Part shown: in pieces, positions 42,075-51,077 of the stretch
Position numbering within the stretch: position 1 is the stretch's first letter
Layout of the letters: each line of letters begins with the position of its first letter
NCBI GenBank assembly: GCA_050288105.1
Contig: JBNKDE010000001.1
Location: 62,001 to 126,000 of the forward strand
Length of the DNA stretch: 64,000 nt
Reading direction: 5' to 3'
From: JACNJF01 sp050288105
GTDB lineage: Bacteria; Pseudomonadota; Gammaproteobacteria; GCA-001735895
Made by a program: the position numbers and the translations under genes
The notes under the pieces: generated by a model
Databases searched by the model: none
What the model was told of the DNA's origin: nothing
What the model saw: only the letters and a program-made list of their open reading frames with translations

Positions 42075-43136
42075 ATGCGTAAAATTATTCATATCGATAT
42101 GGATGCTTTTTTTGCCTCGGTTGAGCAACGTGACAATCCGGAACTCGCAGGCAGGCCGGTCGCGGTAGGGGGTTCTGCCCAACGTGGCGTAGTTGCTGCA
42201 GCCAGCTACGAAGCCCGAAAATTCGGCGTGTATTCAGCCATGCCCTCAGTTACCGCATTGAGAAAATGTCCACAGCTAATCTTTGTTGCGCCGCGTTTTG
42301 ATGTTTATAAATCGGTATCACAGCAAATTCATCAAGTGTTTAAAAGGTATACCGATTTGATAGAACCGCTTTCACTGGATGAGGCGTATCTCGACGTAAC
42401 CGAAAACCGGCTGGGCATTGCGTCAGCTACAGAGGTTGCCCAACGAATTAAGGATGAAGTCAAACAGGTCACAGGATTGACCGCCTCAGCGGGTGTCTCG
42501 ATGAATAAATTTCTTGCCAAGATTGCCTCTGATGTGCGCAAACCTGATGGCTTGTTTGTGATCAAACCGCAGCATGCACAGGCGTTTATCGACCAGTTAC
42601 CGATAGAAAAGTTTTTTGGAGTCGGGCGTGTTACGGCCAGAAAAATGAAGTCGCTGGGCATTTATAATGGTGCCACCTTGAAGCAATGGTCCAGAGCAGA
42701 GCTGTTTCAGCAGTTCGGAAAATCGGGCCATTATTTTTATCAGGTGGCTCATGGCCAGGATGAACGTCCAGTGCAGGCGCATCGAATTCGTAAATCGCTG
42801 GGTGCAGAGCGTACCTTTGCTGAAGATCTGACGTCTCTTAATGATATGGAGCAACAGCTGAAGCTCATTGCGCAGGAGGTAGCCAGTCGTCTTGTTAAGG
42901 CAGAGAAACAGGGGAGAACACTGACGTTGAAGATAAAGTTTGCCGATTTCACCCAGATAACTCGAAGCCAATCGGTGACAGAGCCTGTGAATGACGCCGA
43001 TACACTCTACCAGTTGATCAGGCAGCTCATTCGCGCGGAATTCAGGCATGGATTTCAGGTCAGGCTACTGGGTATTACAGTGAGCAATCTGTCATCCTTA
43101 TCGCTGGCATCGCCGCAACTGACACTGGGGATATAA
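42075..43136 (+). CDS. dinB: DNA polymerase IV DinB
   Basis: DinB is a Y-family translesion polymerase. The 353-residue protein shows HIDMDAFFASVEQRDNPEL, SYEARKFGVYSAMPS, SLDEAYLDVT (the catalytic acidic residues) and the little-finger domain. The ATG at 42075 follows a short AT-rich gap of 75 bp in which I see no clear LexA box. A C-terminal beta-clamp motif is not obvious; the protein ends SPQLTLGI, where QLTLGI is a plausible clamp-binding peptide. Confidence 0.96.
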   Translation: MRKIIHIDMDAFFASVEQRDNPELAGRPVAVGGSAQRGVVAAASYEARKFGVYSAMPSVTALRKCPQLIFVAPRFDVYKSVSQQIHQVFKRYTDLIEPLSLDEAYLDVTENRLGIASATEVAQRIKDEVKQVTGLTASAGVSMNKFLAKIASDVRKPDGLFVIKPQHAQAFIDQLPIEKFFGVGRVTARKMKSLGIYNGATLKQWSRAELFQQFGKSGHYFYQVAHGQDERPVQAHRIRKSLGAERTFAEDLTSLNDMEQQLKLIAQEVASRLVKAEKQGRTLTLKIKFADFTQITRSQSVTEPVNDADTLYQLIRQLIRAEFRHGFQVRLLGITVSNLSSLSLASPQLTLGI

Positions 43137-43284
43137 GCTGAAAAATGTTGAAAAGCAGCTAATATCTAAACATCTGGAGAGCGATGTATTGATCAGCTAG
43201 GCACATAGCGACCTGCATTCAACCCTGGAGTTGCAAAGGGCTCATGGAGCATTTTACTAATTGAAGGAAAGAGGGAAGTATCTG

Positions 43285-44664
43285 ATGAGTGGAATCACTT
43301 ATGAAGTTTATTATTTTGAAGGATTAAAGCCAGGGGTCGACCCGGCACAAGCCATTCAACAGCTGGCAAAATTACTCAAAATTGATCTGGAAAGGGCAGA
43401 AAAATTAATCACTGCGACTGATCGCGTGGTGAAAGCCGGTTTAACGCGTGAACAGGCAGAGAAATATATTCATGCACTGGATAAGCTGGGTATGCAGGTA
43501 AAAATGCAGACTCAACAACAGTCTGAACTGTCGTTGGTAGAGATAGAACCCGAACCGGACAATAAAGCCGAATCTGAACCGGAAGTGGTTCAGACATTAT
43601 ATACGCATTCGGTAACCGTAAACTCAGATCAGCCGAAGTCTACAGATGAAGAGCCTGATCATGTGACAAGCGGTGCCCATAAGGATGTTGCGGTAGAATT
43701 TCATGGAAAAGGAATGGAGTATTTCAAGATATGGATCGTCAATATCTTTCTGACTATTCTTACCCTGGGGATTTATTCTGCCTGGGCCAAGGTGCGCAAC
43801 AAGCAGTATTTCTATGGCAATACCCTCATCGAGGGCAGTAGTTTCCAGTATACCGCGTCACCGGTCGCTATCCTTAAAGGGCGCTTAATCGCGGTTGGAT
43901 TATTTGTTCTTTATAGCGTTATCGCAGAGTTTGTTCCTGTTCTCGCTGTTCTGTTCATGCTGGTTTTTCTGGCATTTCTACCCTGGTTAATTGTACGCTC
44001 GTTGGCATTTAATGCGCGTAATAGTGTGTACCGGAATATTCGGTTTAATTTTACCGGAAAGCCGATGGATGCTTTAAAGGCGTTTGTGCTATGGCCGATG
44101 CTGGTACCTTTTACGCTGGGTTTAATCCTACCGCTAACCTGGTACAAGCAGACTCGCTTTATCATCGCTAATAGCGCCTATGGCACGACCCCGTTTACCT
44201 TTCATGCTCAGGTATCAGATTATTACCGGATATTCTTTATCGGGCTGGGTGGCTTGATTGCTGCAGGCATTCTAGCGTCAATCCTGATGCTGTTGCTTGG
44301 GCCACTGGCGACCTTCGTATCGCCATTGTTTGCGCTGGGATATGTGGTATTGATCGCTTATTTTGTTGCTGCCCTGGCCAATCTTTATTTTAATTCTATA
44401 CAGCTTAAAGGACATTCATTTACCTCCACTTTAGAGTTTATTCAGGTGGCCTGGATTTACTTCAGTAATATGCTTGCGATTCTATTCAGCGTTGGGCTTC
44501 TGATTCCCTGGGCACAGGTGAGGATGGCACGTTATCGAGCTGCCTGCCTGACTATGCATATACAAGACTCGCTGGATGATTTTGTCGCTGCTGAACAGCA
44601 AAATGTTTCCGCACTCGGTGAGGAGATGGGTGAGGTATTTGATGTCGAAGTTTCCTTTATATGA
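43285..44664 (+). CDS. DUF898 (YjgN-like) membrane protein
   Basis: The protein (459 residues) has an N-terminal cytoplasmic domain of about 75 residues (YEVYYFEGLKPGVDPAQAIQ...), then an acidic linker. The membrane DUF898 domain (VAVEFHGKGMEYFKIWIVNI, TLGIYSAWAKVRNKQYFYGN, LIPWAQVRMARYRA) has about eight helices. The start at 43285 is chosen because GAGGGAA lies 7 bp upstream; TTG 43261 is less likely. The next gene overlaps and encodes an M48 protease, a recurring pair. Function is unknown. Confidence 0.85.
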   Translation: MSGITYEVYYFEGLKPGVDPAQAIQQLAKLLKIDLERAEKLITATDRVVKAGLTREQAEKYIHALDKLGMQVKMQTQQQSELSLVEIEPEPDNKAESEPEVVQTLYTHSVTVNSDQPKSTDEEPDHVTSGAHKDVAVEFHGKGMEYFKIWIVNIFLTILTLGIYSAWAKVRNKQYFYGNTLIEGSSFQYTASPVAILKGRLIAVGLFVLYSVIAEFVPVLAVLFMLVFLAFLPWLIVRSLAFNARNSVYRNIRFNFTGKPMDALKAFVLWPMLVPFTLGLILPLTWYKQTRFIIANSAYGTTPFTFHAQVSDYYRIFFIGLGGLIAAGILASILMLLLGPLATFVSPLFALGYVVLIAYFVAALANLYFNSIQLKGHSFTSTLEFIQVAWIYFSNMLAILFSVGLLIPWAQVRMARYRAACLTMHIQDSLDDFVAAEQQNVSALGEEMGEVFDVEVSFI

Positions 44665-45731
44665 TGTCGATTGAAGGGCTGTTTTTTCCCGCGAACAGCT
44701 CAAGACGTCTGACATCGACCCTGACCATCAATTCTGATGGTCAGGTTGAGGTGCTCAGTCCTGAACAACAGTGCTTAGTAATGGGCATGCATTATTTTAT
44801 TGATCTGGATATTTCACCGCGCCTGGGAAACACGCCGCGATATATTCAGTTTGATAATGGGGATCGCTTTGAGACGCTTGACAATGACAGTATCGATCAC
44901 TTACTGAAACAGAATAAGCACAGTCTGATTTATCGACTGTTGCACCGCCTGGAAAGTCATCTGGTTTTTGTAGTACTGGTAACGCTAATAACCGCTTTTG
45001 CGGCCTGGGGCTTTGTCAAATATGGTGTTCCTGCCAGTGCCTCATTGATTGCCAGATTGCTCCCGGTGGAAACTTCGCAATACCTGGGTCAGGGCAGTTT
45101 GAAGATCCTGGATCAATCATTTCTGCAGCCCAGCGAGCTAGACGCGCAGCGCAAACAGGCATTACAGGAGTTATTTAAACAATACTCGCTACCCTATAAG
45201 GATTATGCGGTTAAAGTACTGTTCAGGAAATCCGATGAAATAGGGGCCAATGCTATGGCGCTGCCCGATGGTCATATTATCTTTACTGATGAAATGATTC
45301 AGCTGGCTCAAAAAGATGAAGAGCTGGTCGCGATATTAGGGCATGAAATAGGCCACCTGGTGCATCGGCATATGCTAAGAAGGGTGATCCAGGATTCCAT
45401 GTTTACCCTGGTGCTGGTACTTGTTACTGGAGATGTATCCTCGACCTCTTCGATTATCAGCACGATACCTACCGTGCTACTGGAACTGGCCTATTCGAGG
45501 AAGTTTGAGCTTGAAGCTGATGATTTTGCATTTCATTTTCTGCGGCAAAATGACTTATCTCCTGTGCATTTTGCCCATATCATGCAACGTCTGGAAAAAA
45601 ATAGTAAAGAGCAAGCGTCCGATGTATCCAGCGATGACCCGGATGCTCAGGTGACTGAGGATTACTCATCCTATCTGTCAACACATCCAGCCACCGAACA
45701 GCGTATACAGCGCTTTTTAATCTCTGAATAG
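44661..45731 (+). CDS. M48-family zinc metallopeptidase
   Basis: The 356-residue protein has an N-terminal cytoplasmic part, one transmembrane helix (about 103-122), and a protease domain. The domain has the zinc site GHEIGHLVHRH (HExxH) and a third ligand Glu in FELEADDFAFHFL. It ends in the M48-typical STHPATEQRIQRF. It is probably active against membrane or periplasmic proteins. It overlaps the DUF898 gene by four bases, suggesting a functional pair. Confidence 0.9.
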   Translation: MMSIEGLFFPANSSRRLTSTLTINSDGQVEVLSPEQQCLVMGMHYFIDLDISPRLGNTPRYIQFDNGDRFETLDNDSIDHLLKQNKHSLIYRLLHRLESHLVFVVLVTLITAFAAWGFVKYGVPASASLIARLLPVETSQYLGQGSLKILDQSFLQPSELDAQRKQALQELFKQYSLPYKDYAVKVLFRKSDEIGANAMALPDGHIIFTDEMIQLAQKDEELVAILGHEIGHLVHRHMLRRVIQDSMFTLVLVLVTGDVSSTSSIISTIPTVLLELAYSRKFELEADDFAFHFLRQNDLSPVHFAHIMQRLEKNSKEQASDVSSDDPDAQVTEDYSSYLSTHPATEQRIQRFLISE

Positions 45732-45801
45732 CCATCAAAGCAAAGGGGAATGGGTTTTATTTGTGCGTTCCAATCCCCGTAAAACGACAAAGAAGCTGAA
45801 T

Positions 45802-45834
45802 TTTAAGCTTGATTTAAGCTGGGCGTCCTATAGT
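45802..45834 (+). promoter_or_regulatory. Promoter of sRNA candidate B with OmpR/PmrA-type direct repeat
   Basis: TTTAAG (45802-45807), 5 bp, TTTAAG (45813-45818), 10 bp, TATAGT (45829-45834). Seen another way, TTAAGCT is repeated at 45803-45809 and 45814-45820. The 16-mer at 45803-45818 is identical to that of sRNA candidate A. No usual -35 stands at 17 bp, which fits activator dependence. Just upstream, a G/C hairpin (45745-45753 with 45770-45778, one mismatch) may mark the end of the M48 transcript. Confidence 0.65.
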
Positions 45835-45840
45835 TCGTCA

Positions 45841-45939
45841 TGTCCTTATTGCTGATTTAAAGGACATAGAAGTTAGATCCCTTTAACTTCGTTTTTTAAA
45901 ATGGCGGCCGTTTCCCCCCGATTAGGCCGCCATTTTTTT
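45841..45939 (+). ncRNA. Candidate small RNA B (paralogue of 32345-32432)
   Basis: A transcript of about 99 nt is inferred between the -10 and a strong terminator. The first hairpin is ATGTCCTT (45840-45847) with AAGGACAT (45860-45867). The second is GAAGTTA (45869-45875) with TAACTTC (45884-45890), with loop GATCCCTT. The third is the terminator with a CCCCCC loop. The order of parts and the second stem equal those of candidate A, while the other bases differ freely. That is the pattern expected of related structured RNAs. C-rich loops suggest base-pairing to G-rich ribosome binding sites. Confidence 0.6.
45897..45939 (+). terminator. Intrinsic terminator of sRNA candidate B
   Basis: AAAATGGCGGCC (45897-45908) pairs with GGCCGCCATTTT (45925-45936); the 16-base loop contains six Cs; seven Ts follow (45933-45939). 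It is much stronger on the + strand than on the - strand, where only four Ts follow, so it belongs mainly to the + strand transcript. It may also help end the convergent TSUP gene. Confidence 0.9.
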
Positions 45940-45942
45940 ATA

Positions 45943-46746
45943 CTACGATACCGAAATCAGCATCTTGATGCTCAGTGTGATTAACAGTATCGCGAATATC
46001 TTTTTCAGAATTGCAACGGGTAATCTATGCGCCAGTTGAGCGCCTAGTGGCGCGGTAAAGTAGCTGGTTAGCGAAATGATTATCACCGCAGGCAGGTAGA
46101 CGTAACCATAGATATAGTCCCCACTGTACGTATTATTCCAGCCATTAATCAGATAACCGGCGCTACCGGCAACAGCAATCGGCAGGCCTATTGCTGCCGA
46201 GGTCCCGATGGCCTTTTTTATTTCGATATTCTGCCAGGTTAAAAAAGGCACCGTCAAAGAGCCGCCACCGATGGATACCAGCGCCGATATGGCACCTATG
46301 CCGGATCCGGCAGCCAATAAACCGATAGTGCCGGACAGTTCTCGCGAAGGTTTGGGCTTCTTATTCAGGAACATCTGGCTGGAGACAAATGCCATGAACA
46401 ACGCAAAGAATATTGCGAGGTAAATCGAGCTCAGGTAGGAAGCCAGAAAGGTAGCAGCAAATGTACCGAGGATAATACCGGGTGCCATTCCCTTGACTGC
46501 GGGCCAGATCACGGCACCTTTTGCATGGTGCGAACGAAAGCTGGAAAAAGTGGTGATCAGCATGGAGGCCATAGAGGTACCCAGCGCCAGATGCACGACC
46601 TGATCGACCTGGATGCCATGCATCAGGAATATAGAGGTGAGTATGGGGACCATAATGCCGCCGCCCCCGATCCCAAGCAGCCCTGCCATAAAACCTACAA
46701 AGCATCCCAGTAGTAGAAAAAGGAATATCCATTCAGGTGCTAACAT
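45943..46746 (-). CDS. TSUP-family sulfite/sulfonate exporter-like membrane protein
   Basis: The 267-residue protein has about eight transmembrane helices and the two TSUP glycine-rich repeats (FMAGLLGIGGGGIMVPIL and ISALVSIGGGSLTVPFL). TauE/SafE-family members move sulfite, sulfoacetate or other organosulfur anions. The substrate is not determined by context. The stop is next to the terminator of sRNA candidate B. Confidence 0.88.
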   Translation of the reverse strand: MLAPEWIFLFLLLGCFVGFMAGLLGIGGGGIMVPILTSIFLMHGIQVDQVVHLALGTSMASMLITTFSSFRSHHAKGAVIWPAVKGMAPGIILGTFAATFLASYLSSIYLAIFFALFMAFVSSQMFLNKKPKPSRELSGTIGLLAAGSGIGAISALVSIGGGSLTVPFLTWQNIEIKKAIGTSAAIGLPIAVAGSAGYLINGWNNTYSGDYIYGYVYLPAVIIISLTSYFTAPLGAQLAHRLPVAILKKIFAILLITLSIKMLISVS

Positions 46747-46980
46747 CTTGACCTCGTTTACCAGGGATTATTGAATATCCCCCGTTTTGTTATTGAAAAC
46801 TGATGGCATATTGCTGCCGATTTACGCATGGTAAAATACCACAGATAGGTCTGCTTTCGACTTTAATATTTATTTGCCGTGATACTGCAATATTGAGGAT
46901 TTCAGGCAACGCTATCGTTATAATCGAGCCTGATGTAAAGCCAGAATATCGTCTTTCCCTAAAAACAGGAGTTACATTTT

Positions 46981-47304
46981 ATGAGTTTAGTTTACCGGTC
47001 TTTAATCCTGGGTTGTGTGCTTTTGATATCCGCCTGCACCTGGGTAGATCTGTCTCAACAGGGCGAAAAGGTGAGAGTCCTTGAAGCCAGTGAAGTCGCG
47101 AGTTGTAAATTGCTCGGCCAGACCACGTCAAATACAACGGCCAAACTGGCCGGGGTAAGAAGGCACGATAATGCAATCAACTACGAACTGACTACTCTGG
47201 CCCGAAATACGGCTGCAAAGATGGGTGGTGACAGTATTGTTGCCGAAGGTCCAGAAGTGGATGGGCACCAGACGTTTCAGATTTATCGCTGTATTGGGCA
47301 GTAA
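46981..47304 (+). CDS. DUF4156-like lipoprotein
   Basis: The 107-residue protein has a lipoprotein signal (SLILGCVLLISAC, lipobox ISAC). Its short mature domain has VRVLEASEVASCKLLGQTTS and two further Cys (one in YRCIGQ at the end), matching DUF4156 (RcsF-like small lipoproteins). An outer-membrane place and disulfide are plausible. A TATAAT (46919-46924) lies 57 bp upstream, without a good -35. Confidence 0.78.
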   Translation: MSLVYRSLILGCVLLISACTWVDLSQQGEKVRVLEASEVASCKLLGQTTSNTTAKLAGVRRHDNAINYELTTLARNTAAKMGGDSIVAEGPEVDGHQTFQIYRCIGQ

Positions 47305-47326
47305 TCTGCCCCAACCTGAAGATTGC

Positions 47327-47343
47327 CACCCGGTCGCCGGGTG
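47327..47343. other. GC hairpin between convergent lipoprotein and glnD genes
   Basis: CACCCGG (47327-47333), a TCG loop, then CCGGGTG (47337-47343) make a stable 7-bp stem between two convergent stops. Neither side has a proper T-run, so it may only stabilise 3' ends or act as a weak bidirectional terminator. Confidence 0.4.
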
Positions 47344-47361
47344 CCCTGTTGTTAATCTCAA

Positions 47362-50031
47362 TTAGATCGTCAGTTCAACAGGCTCGGATGACTCATGATG
47401 ATCCAGTACGCTGATAATCTTCGATTCCAGTCTGTCGAGTAACTCAGTATCGCGTACTGCTTTGTGGCTATCATCGGTCAGGTAGAAAATATCCTCAATT
47501 TTTTCGCCCAGTGTGGCAATTTTTGCATGAGATACCTGTAACCCCACTTCAGCGATCAGGTTTGAGATGGTATACAGCAAGGCAGGGCGATCTATACTGA
47601 TGATCTCCATAATGGTTCTGTGATTCAGAATATCCTGAGTAAAGGTAACCTGAGTGGGGAACTTGAATGACTTCAATTGTCGGGGCATGCGCTGAGTGAT
47701 ATTAACGCGCGGCTTTTCCTTCGATTCCAGCGCTTTCATCAAGTTGTTACGAATCATTTCTATGTCGCTCACCTCTGATAAAGGGGCTCCATTGGAGTCC
47801 TGTATCACAAAGGTGTCCAGCGTCTGGCCCCCACTGGTGGTGTAGATATCCGCATACAGGATATCCAGGTTCATACTGCTTAGCACGCCTACCACACGAG
47901 AAAATACATGTTGAATGTCCTGTGTATAGATAAAGATTTCGGTGGACTTGGAACGAATGGACTGGCGTATATTGACTACAGATGGCGTTTCCAGATTGTC
48001 CATGATTGATGACACATGCCAGACGATCTGTTCCGCTTTATTGTGCAGGAAATAATCGCCAGGAAAATCACCACACAGGGCTTCTATTTCTTCTCGAGTA
48101 TAGCTTGCTTGCGACACCAGTTCGCAGGCCACTTCACGGTTTTCGCTGATGATTTCATCGACATCCTGCGGCTGCTCTATTCCTTGCCTGATGACCTTAC
48201 GTGCACCCAGGTAGAGTTCACGCAACAGGGTGTCCTTCCAGTTATTCCATTGCTGTGGATTGGTTGCGCGTATATCTGCAACCGTCAACAGGTACAGGTA
48301 ATTAAGCATGCTCTCGCTACCTACATCACGCGCAAATTTATGCACGACATCTGGATCGCTGACATCCTTGCGCTGCGCTGTGGTGGACATCAGCAGGTGC
48401 ATGCGAACCAGTTGAGAAACCACGCGCGTATCCTTGCGATTCATGCCGTGTTGCAGGCAGAACTGTTCGGCATCTTCAGCACCAAGCACGGAGTGATCGC
48501 CACCGCGACCTTTCGCGATATCGTGAAACAGTCCAGCCAGGTAAAGCAGCTCGGGCTTCTCCAGTTCTTCGTGTATTTCATTGCACAGCGGTAATTCATG
48601 GCGGTGTTCGTCTACGGAGAACCGGCGCAGGTTGCGAATCACGAACAGGGTATGCTGGTCCACCGTATAGGCATGGAACAGGTCGTACTGCATGCGCCCG
48701 ACGATCTTTCCGAAAACCGGGATATAGGCAGCAAGTACTCCATAACGATTCATGCGTCTTAGCTGATGAATAATTCCGATAGGCTTTCGAATGAAAGTCA
48801 TAAATAGTTCGGTATTTTTGGGGGCAGAGCGAAAATCATCATCTATCAGGTGCAGGCTCTGGCGTATCAGGCGAATCGTTGCAGCTGATGCGCCCATGAT
48901 ATCCTTGCGTGTCTGCATTAATACAAAGATTTCAATCAGCGCTGAAGGGTTGTTGATAAATACTTCATCGTGCGCTGCTTCGACGTAGCCATTGCGTAGA
49001 ATGAAATCATCATTCAGCTTTTCCTTACGGTTAAAGAATGGTTTAAAGAGGATCTCCTGGCGTAACAGCTGCAGCAGCATTTCATTCAAACGCTCCAGTT
49101 CCATGATGGTACGGTAGTATTTCTGCATAAACTGTTCGATCGCCAGGTTGTTTTCACCACCCTGGTAGCCAAAACATTCTGCAAGCTGGCGTTGATAGTC
49201 GAACAGTAATCGGTCCTCGCGTCGCCCGGTCAGGCGGTGTAACGCAAACCTGACGCGCCATAAATGAGTCTGGCCTTCGATCAGGGCCTGGTATTCCTTC
49301 TCGGTTATAAACTTGTGATTGACCAGTTCCTGTAAGGTGCGCGCACCGTAATGTCGCTTGGCAACCCAGCCAATGAGCTGGATATCGCGTAATCCCCCTG
49401 GACCTTCCTTGATATTAGGCTCCAGATTGTAGGCAGTGTCGTTAAAACGCAGGTGGCGGTTTTTCTGTTCTTCCAGCTTGGCTTCGAAGAATTTTTTAGA
49501 GGGCCATATTTTTTGCGGAGAGATAGCTTTCTTGTAATTTTCGTAAAGCTCCTGATTGCCGCTGATCAGGCGTGACTCGATCATATTGGTCATTACCGTC
49601 ACGTCGTTTCGCCCTTCTTTAACACAATCTTTCAGGGTGCGTACACTGGAACCCACCTCCAGGCCAATATCCCACAGCAGGGTAACCAGCGCTGAAATTT
49701 TCTGCTGCAGCTGCTTGCTGGGCACTTTTTTCAGCAATAACATCAGATCGATGTCAGAGCCGGGCAATAATTCACCGCGGCCGTAGCCTCCTACAGCGAG
49801 TAGGGCAACCGGCTCTTTATCCACAGAAGAGAAAAACTGCTGATAGCAATGGGTCAGAACACGGTCAACCACCTGCGATTTCTGGCGCACCAGTAAATCA
49901 GCAGTGGCTTCGGGAGTGAATGAGTCAAACAGGATCTGGGTTGTCTTATCGAGCGCTCCAGCAAGGGGTTCAATCTGGGTGCCTGCGTTTTCAAGAATCT
50001 CATCCAGCCAGTTCAAAGAACTTAGTGGCAT
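47362..50031 (-). CDS. glnD: Bifunctional uridylyltransferase / uridylyl-removing enzyme GlnD
   Basis: GlnD senses glutamine and modifies PII proteins. The 889-residue protein has the nucleotidyltransferase site GGYGRGELLPGSDIDLML (near residue 80), and the HD hydrolase FHDIAKGRGGDHSVLGAEDA. Two C-terminal ACT domains bind glutamine (EIFIYTQDIQHVFSRVVGVL; TIMEIISIDRPALLYTISNL). The gene lies just downstream of map (16-bp gap), a conserved order beside rpsB. Confidence 0.97.
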   Translation of the reverse strand: MPLSSLNWLDEILENAGTQIEPLAGALDKTTQILFDSFTPEATADLLVRQKSQVVDRVLTHCYQQFFSSVDKEPVALLAVGGYGRGELLPGSDIDLMLLLKKVPSKQLQQKISALVTLLWDIGLEVGSSVRTLKDCVKEGRNDVTVMTNMIESRLISGNQELYENYKKAISPQKIWPSKKFFEAKLEEQKNRHLRFNDTAYNLEPNIKEGPGGLRDIQLIGWVAKRHYGARTLQELVNHKFITEKEYQALIEGQTHLWRVRFALHRLTGRREDRLLFDYQRQLAECFGYQGGENNLAIEQFMQKYYRTIMELERLNEMLLQLLRQEILFKPFFNRKEKLNDDFILRNGYVEAAHDEVFINNPSALIEIFVLMQTRKDIMGASAATIRLIRQSLHLIDDDFRSAPKNTELFMTFIRKPIGIIHQLRRMNRYGVLAAYIPVFGKIVGRMQYDLFHAYTVDQHTLFVIRNLRRFSVDEHRHELPLCNEIHEELEKPELLYLAGLFHDIAKGRGGDHSVLGAEDAEQFCLQHGMNRKDTRVVSQLVRMHLLMSTTAQRKDVSDPDVVHKFARDVGSESMLNYLYLLTVADIRATNPQQWNNWKDTLLRELYLGARKVIRQGIEQPQDVDEIISENREVACELVSQASYTREEIEALCGDFPGDYFLHNKAEQIVWHVSSIMDNLETPSVVNIRQSIRSKSTEIFIYTQDIQHVFSRVVGVLSSMNLDILYADIYTTSGGQTLDTFVIQDSNGAPLSEVSDIEMIRNNLMKALESKEKPRVNITQRMPRQLKSFKFPTQVTFTQDILNHRTIMEIISIDRPALLYTISNLIAEVGLQVSHAKIATLGEKIEDIFYLTDDSHKAVRDTELLDRLESKIISVLDHHESSEPVELTI

Positions 50032-50047
50032 AACTTCAGATATCCGC

Positions 50048-50815
50048 TTAGAGTGGGTAGTCGGGATGTAATGTTAACACTTCGAAGCCATCTTCGGTGA
50101 CTAGATTGGTATGTTCCCACTGCGCCGACAGGCTGTGATCCTTGGTGACTACGGTCCAGTCATCAGGTAGTAACTTGACCTGGCGTTTTCCCAGATTAAC
50201 CATGGGTTCTATGGTGAAAGTCATACCTGGCTTCAGGGTGATACCACTACCCGGGCTTCCATAATGCAAAACCTGGGGTTCTTCATGGAATACCTTTCCG
50301 ATGCCGTGGCCGCAGTATTCGCGCACGATGCTGCAATGATGGTTTTCTGCATAGGTTTGAATGGCATGCCCGATATCACCCAATGTGATGCCCGGCTTGA
50401 TCATTTCAATACCAATTCTCATACAGTCGTAAGCTACCTGGCACAGGCGCTGGCCCTGAATTTTGGGTTTACCGACCTGAAACATCCGGCTAGTGTCCCC
50501 ATGATAACCATCCTTAATGACGGTAATATCAATATTGACGATATCCCCATCTTTCAATACGCGTTCTGAAGGTATGCCGTGGCAGACCTGATGGTTAACT
50601 GAGGTGCAGATAGATTTGGGGAAGCCGCGATAATTCAAGGGTGCAGGAATTGCCTGTTGCTCATTAACAATGTAGTCATGACATAGCCGATCCAGTTCTT
50701 CAGTAGTAACACCGGGTACTACATGCGGTTCGATCATTTTAAGTACATCGGCCGCCAATCTTCCTGCTACACGCATTTTGTCGATTTCTTCTGCCGTTTT
50801 CAGCGTAATAGCCAT
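50048..50815 (-). CDS. map: Methionine aminopeptidase, type I
   Basis: Map removes the initiator methionine. The product is 255 residues from the ATG at 50815, the family norm; a longer frame reaches 50896 without support. Metal ligands are seen in the GDIVNIDITVIKDGYHGD region, EYCGHGIGKVFHEEP, TFTIEPMVN and the C-terminal WEHTNLVTEDG. It is divergent from rpsB. Confidence 0.96.
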   Translation of the reverse strand: MAITLKTAEEIDKMRVAGRLAADVLKMIEPHVVPGVTTEELDRLCHDYIVNEQQAIPAPLNYRGFPKSICTSVNHQVCHGIPSERVLKDGDIVNIDITVIKDGYHGDTSRMFQVGKPKIQGQRLCQVAYDCMRIGIEMIKPGITLGDIGHAIQTYAENHHCSIVREYCGHGIGKVFHEEPQVLHYGSPGSGITLKPGMTFTIEPMVNLGKRQVKLLPDDWTVVTKDHSLSAQWEHTNLVTEDGFEVLTLHPDYPL

Positions 50816-50939
50816 ATATTTCCCGATATCATATTGTTGAAAAGCTGCGATTATGGTATAAAGCGCGCGCCTTAAGCAACATTGCTTAAAAGGCATTATT
50901 TTAAACCGCCCAAGGGCGGTAGTTCACACACTTACCGAC

Positions 50940-51077
50940 ACATTATTTATGGGTGCCGAGATTTTACCAGAGTTTCGGTCTTAATAATGGGGTAAGTGGA
51001 GGCTCAACCCAAAGTGTATTGTTGCTGGTTTCAAAGTATCCAGCCGTGCACTTTATATGACATCTGGAGATATCACT
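50940..51077 (+). promoter_or_regulatory. Possible S2-binding leader of rpsB
   Basis: The 138 bases before rpsB can form a CCGAGA/TTTCGG hairpin (about 50956-50979) and a GGGT/ACCC hairpin enclosing GTGGAGG (about 50990-51012). In gammaproteobacteria the rpsB-tsf mRNA is autoregulated by S2 through a conserved leader. I infer, without a covariance search, that this is such a leader. No certain promoter was placed. Confidence 0.35.

Noticed and set aside
46803..47084. + strand frame overlapping the DUF4156-like lipoprotein start
   Set aside because: The lipoprotein frame has a proper signal and lipobox; this frame has none and no ribosome binding site.
50856..50900. TTAAGCA/TGCTTAA inverted repeat ahead of map as a fourth OmpR-type box
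   Set aside because: The repeated TTAAG elements are 14 bp apart, not 11, and no -10 lies at the common distance.
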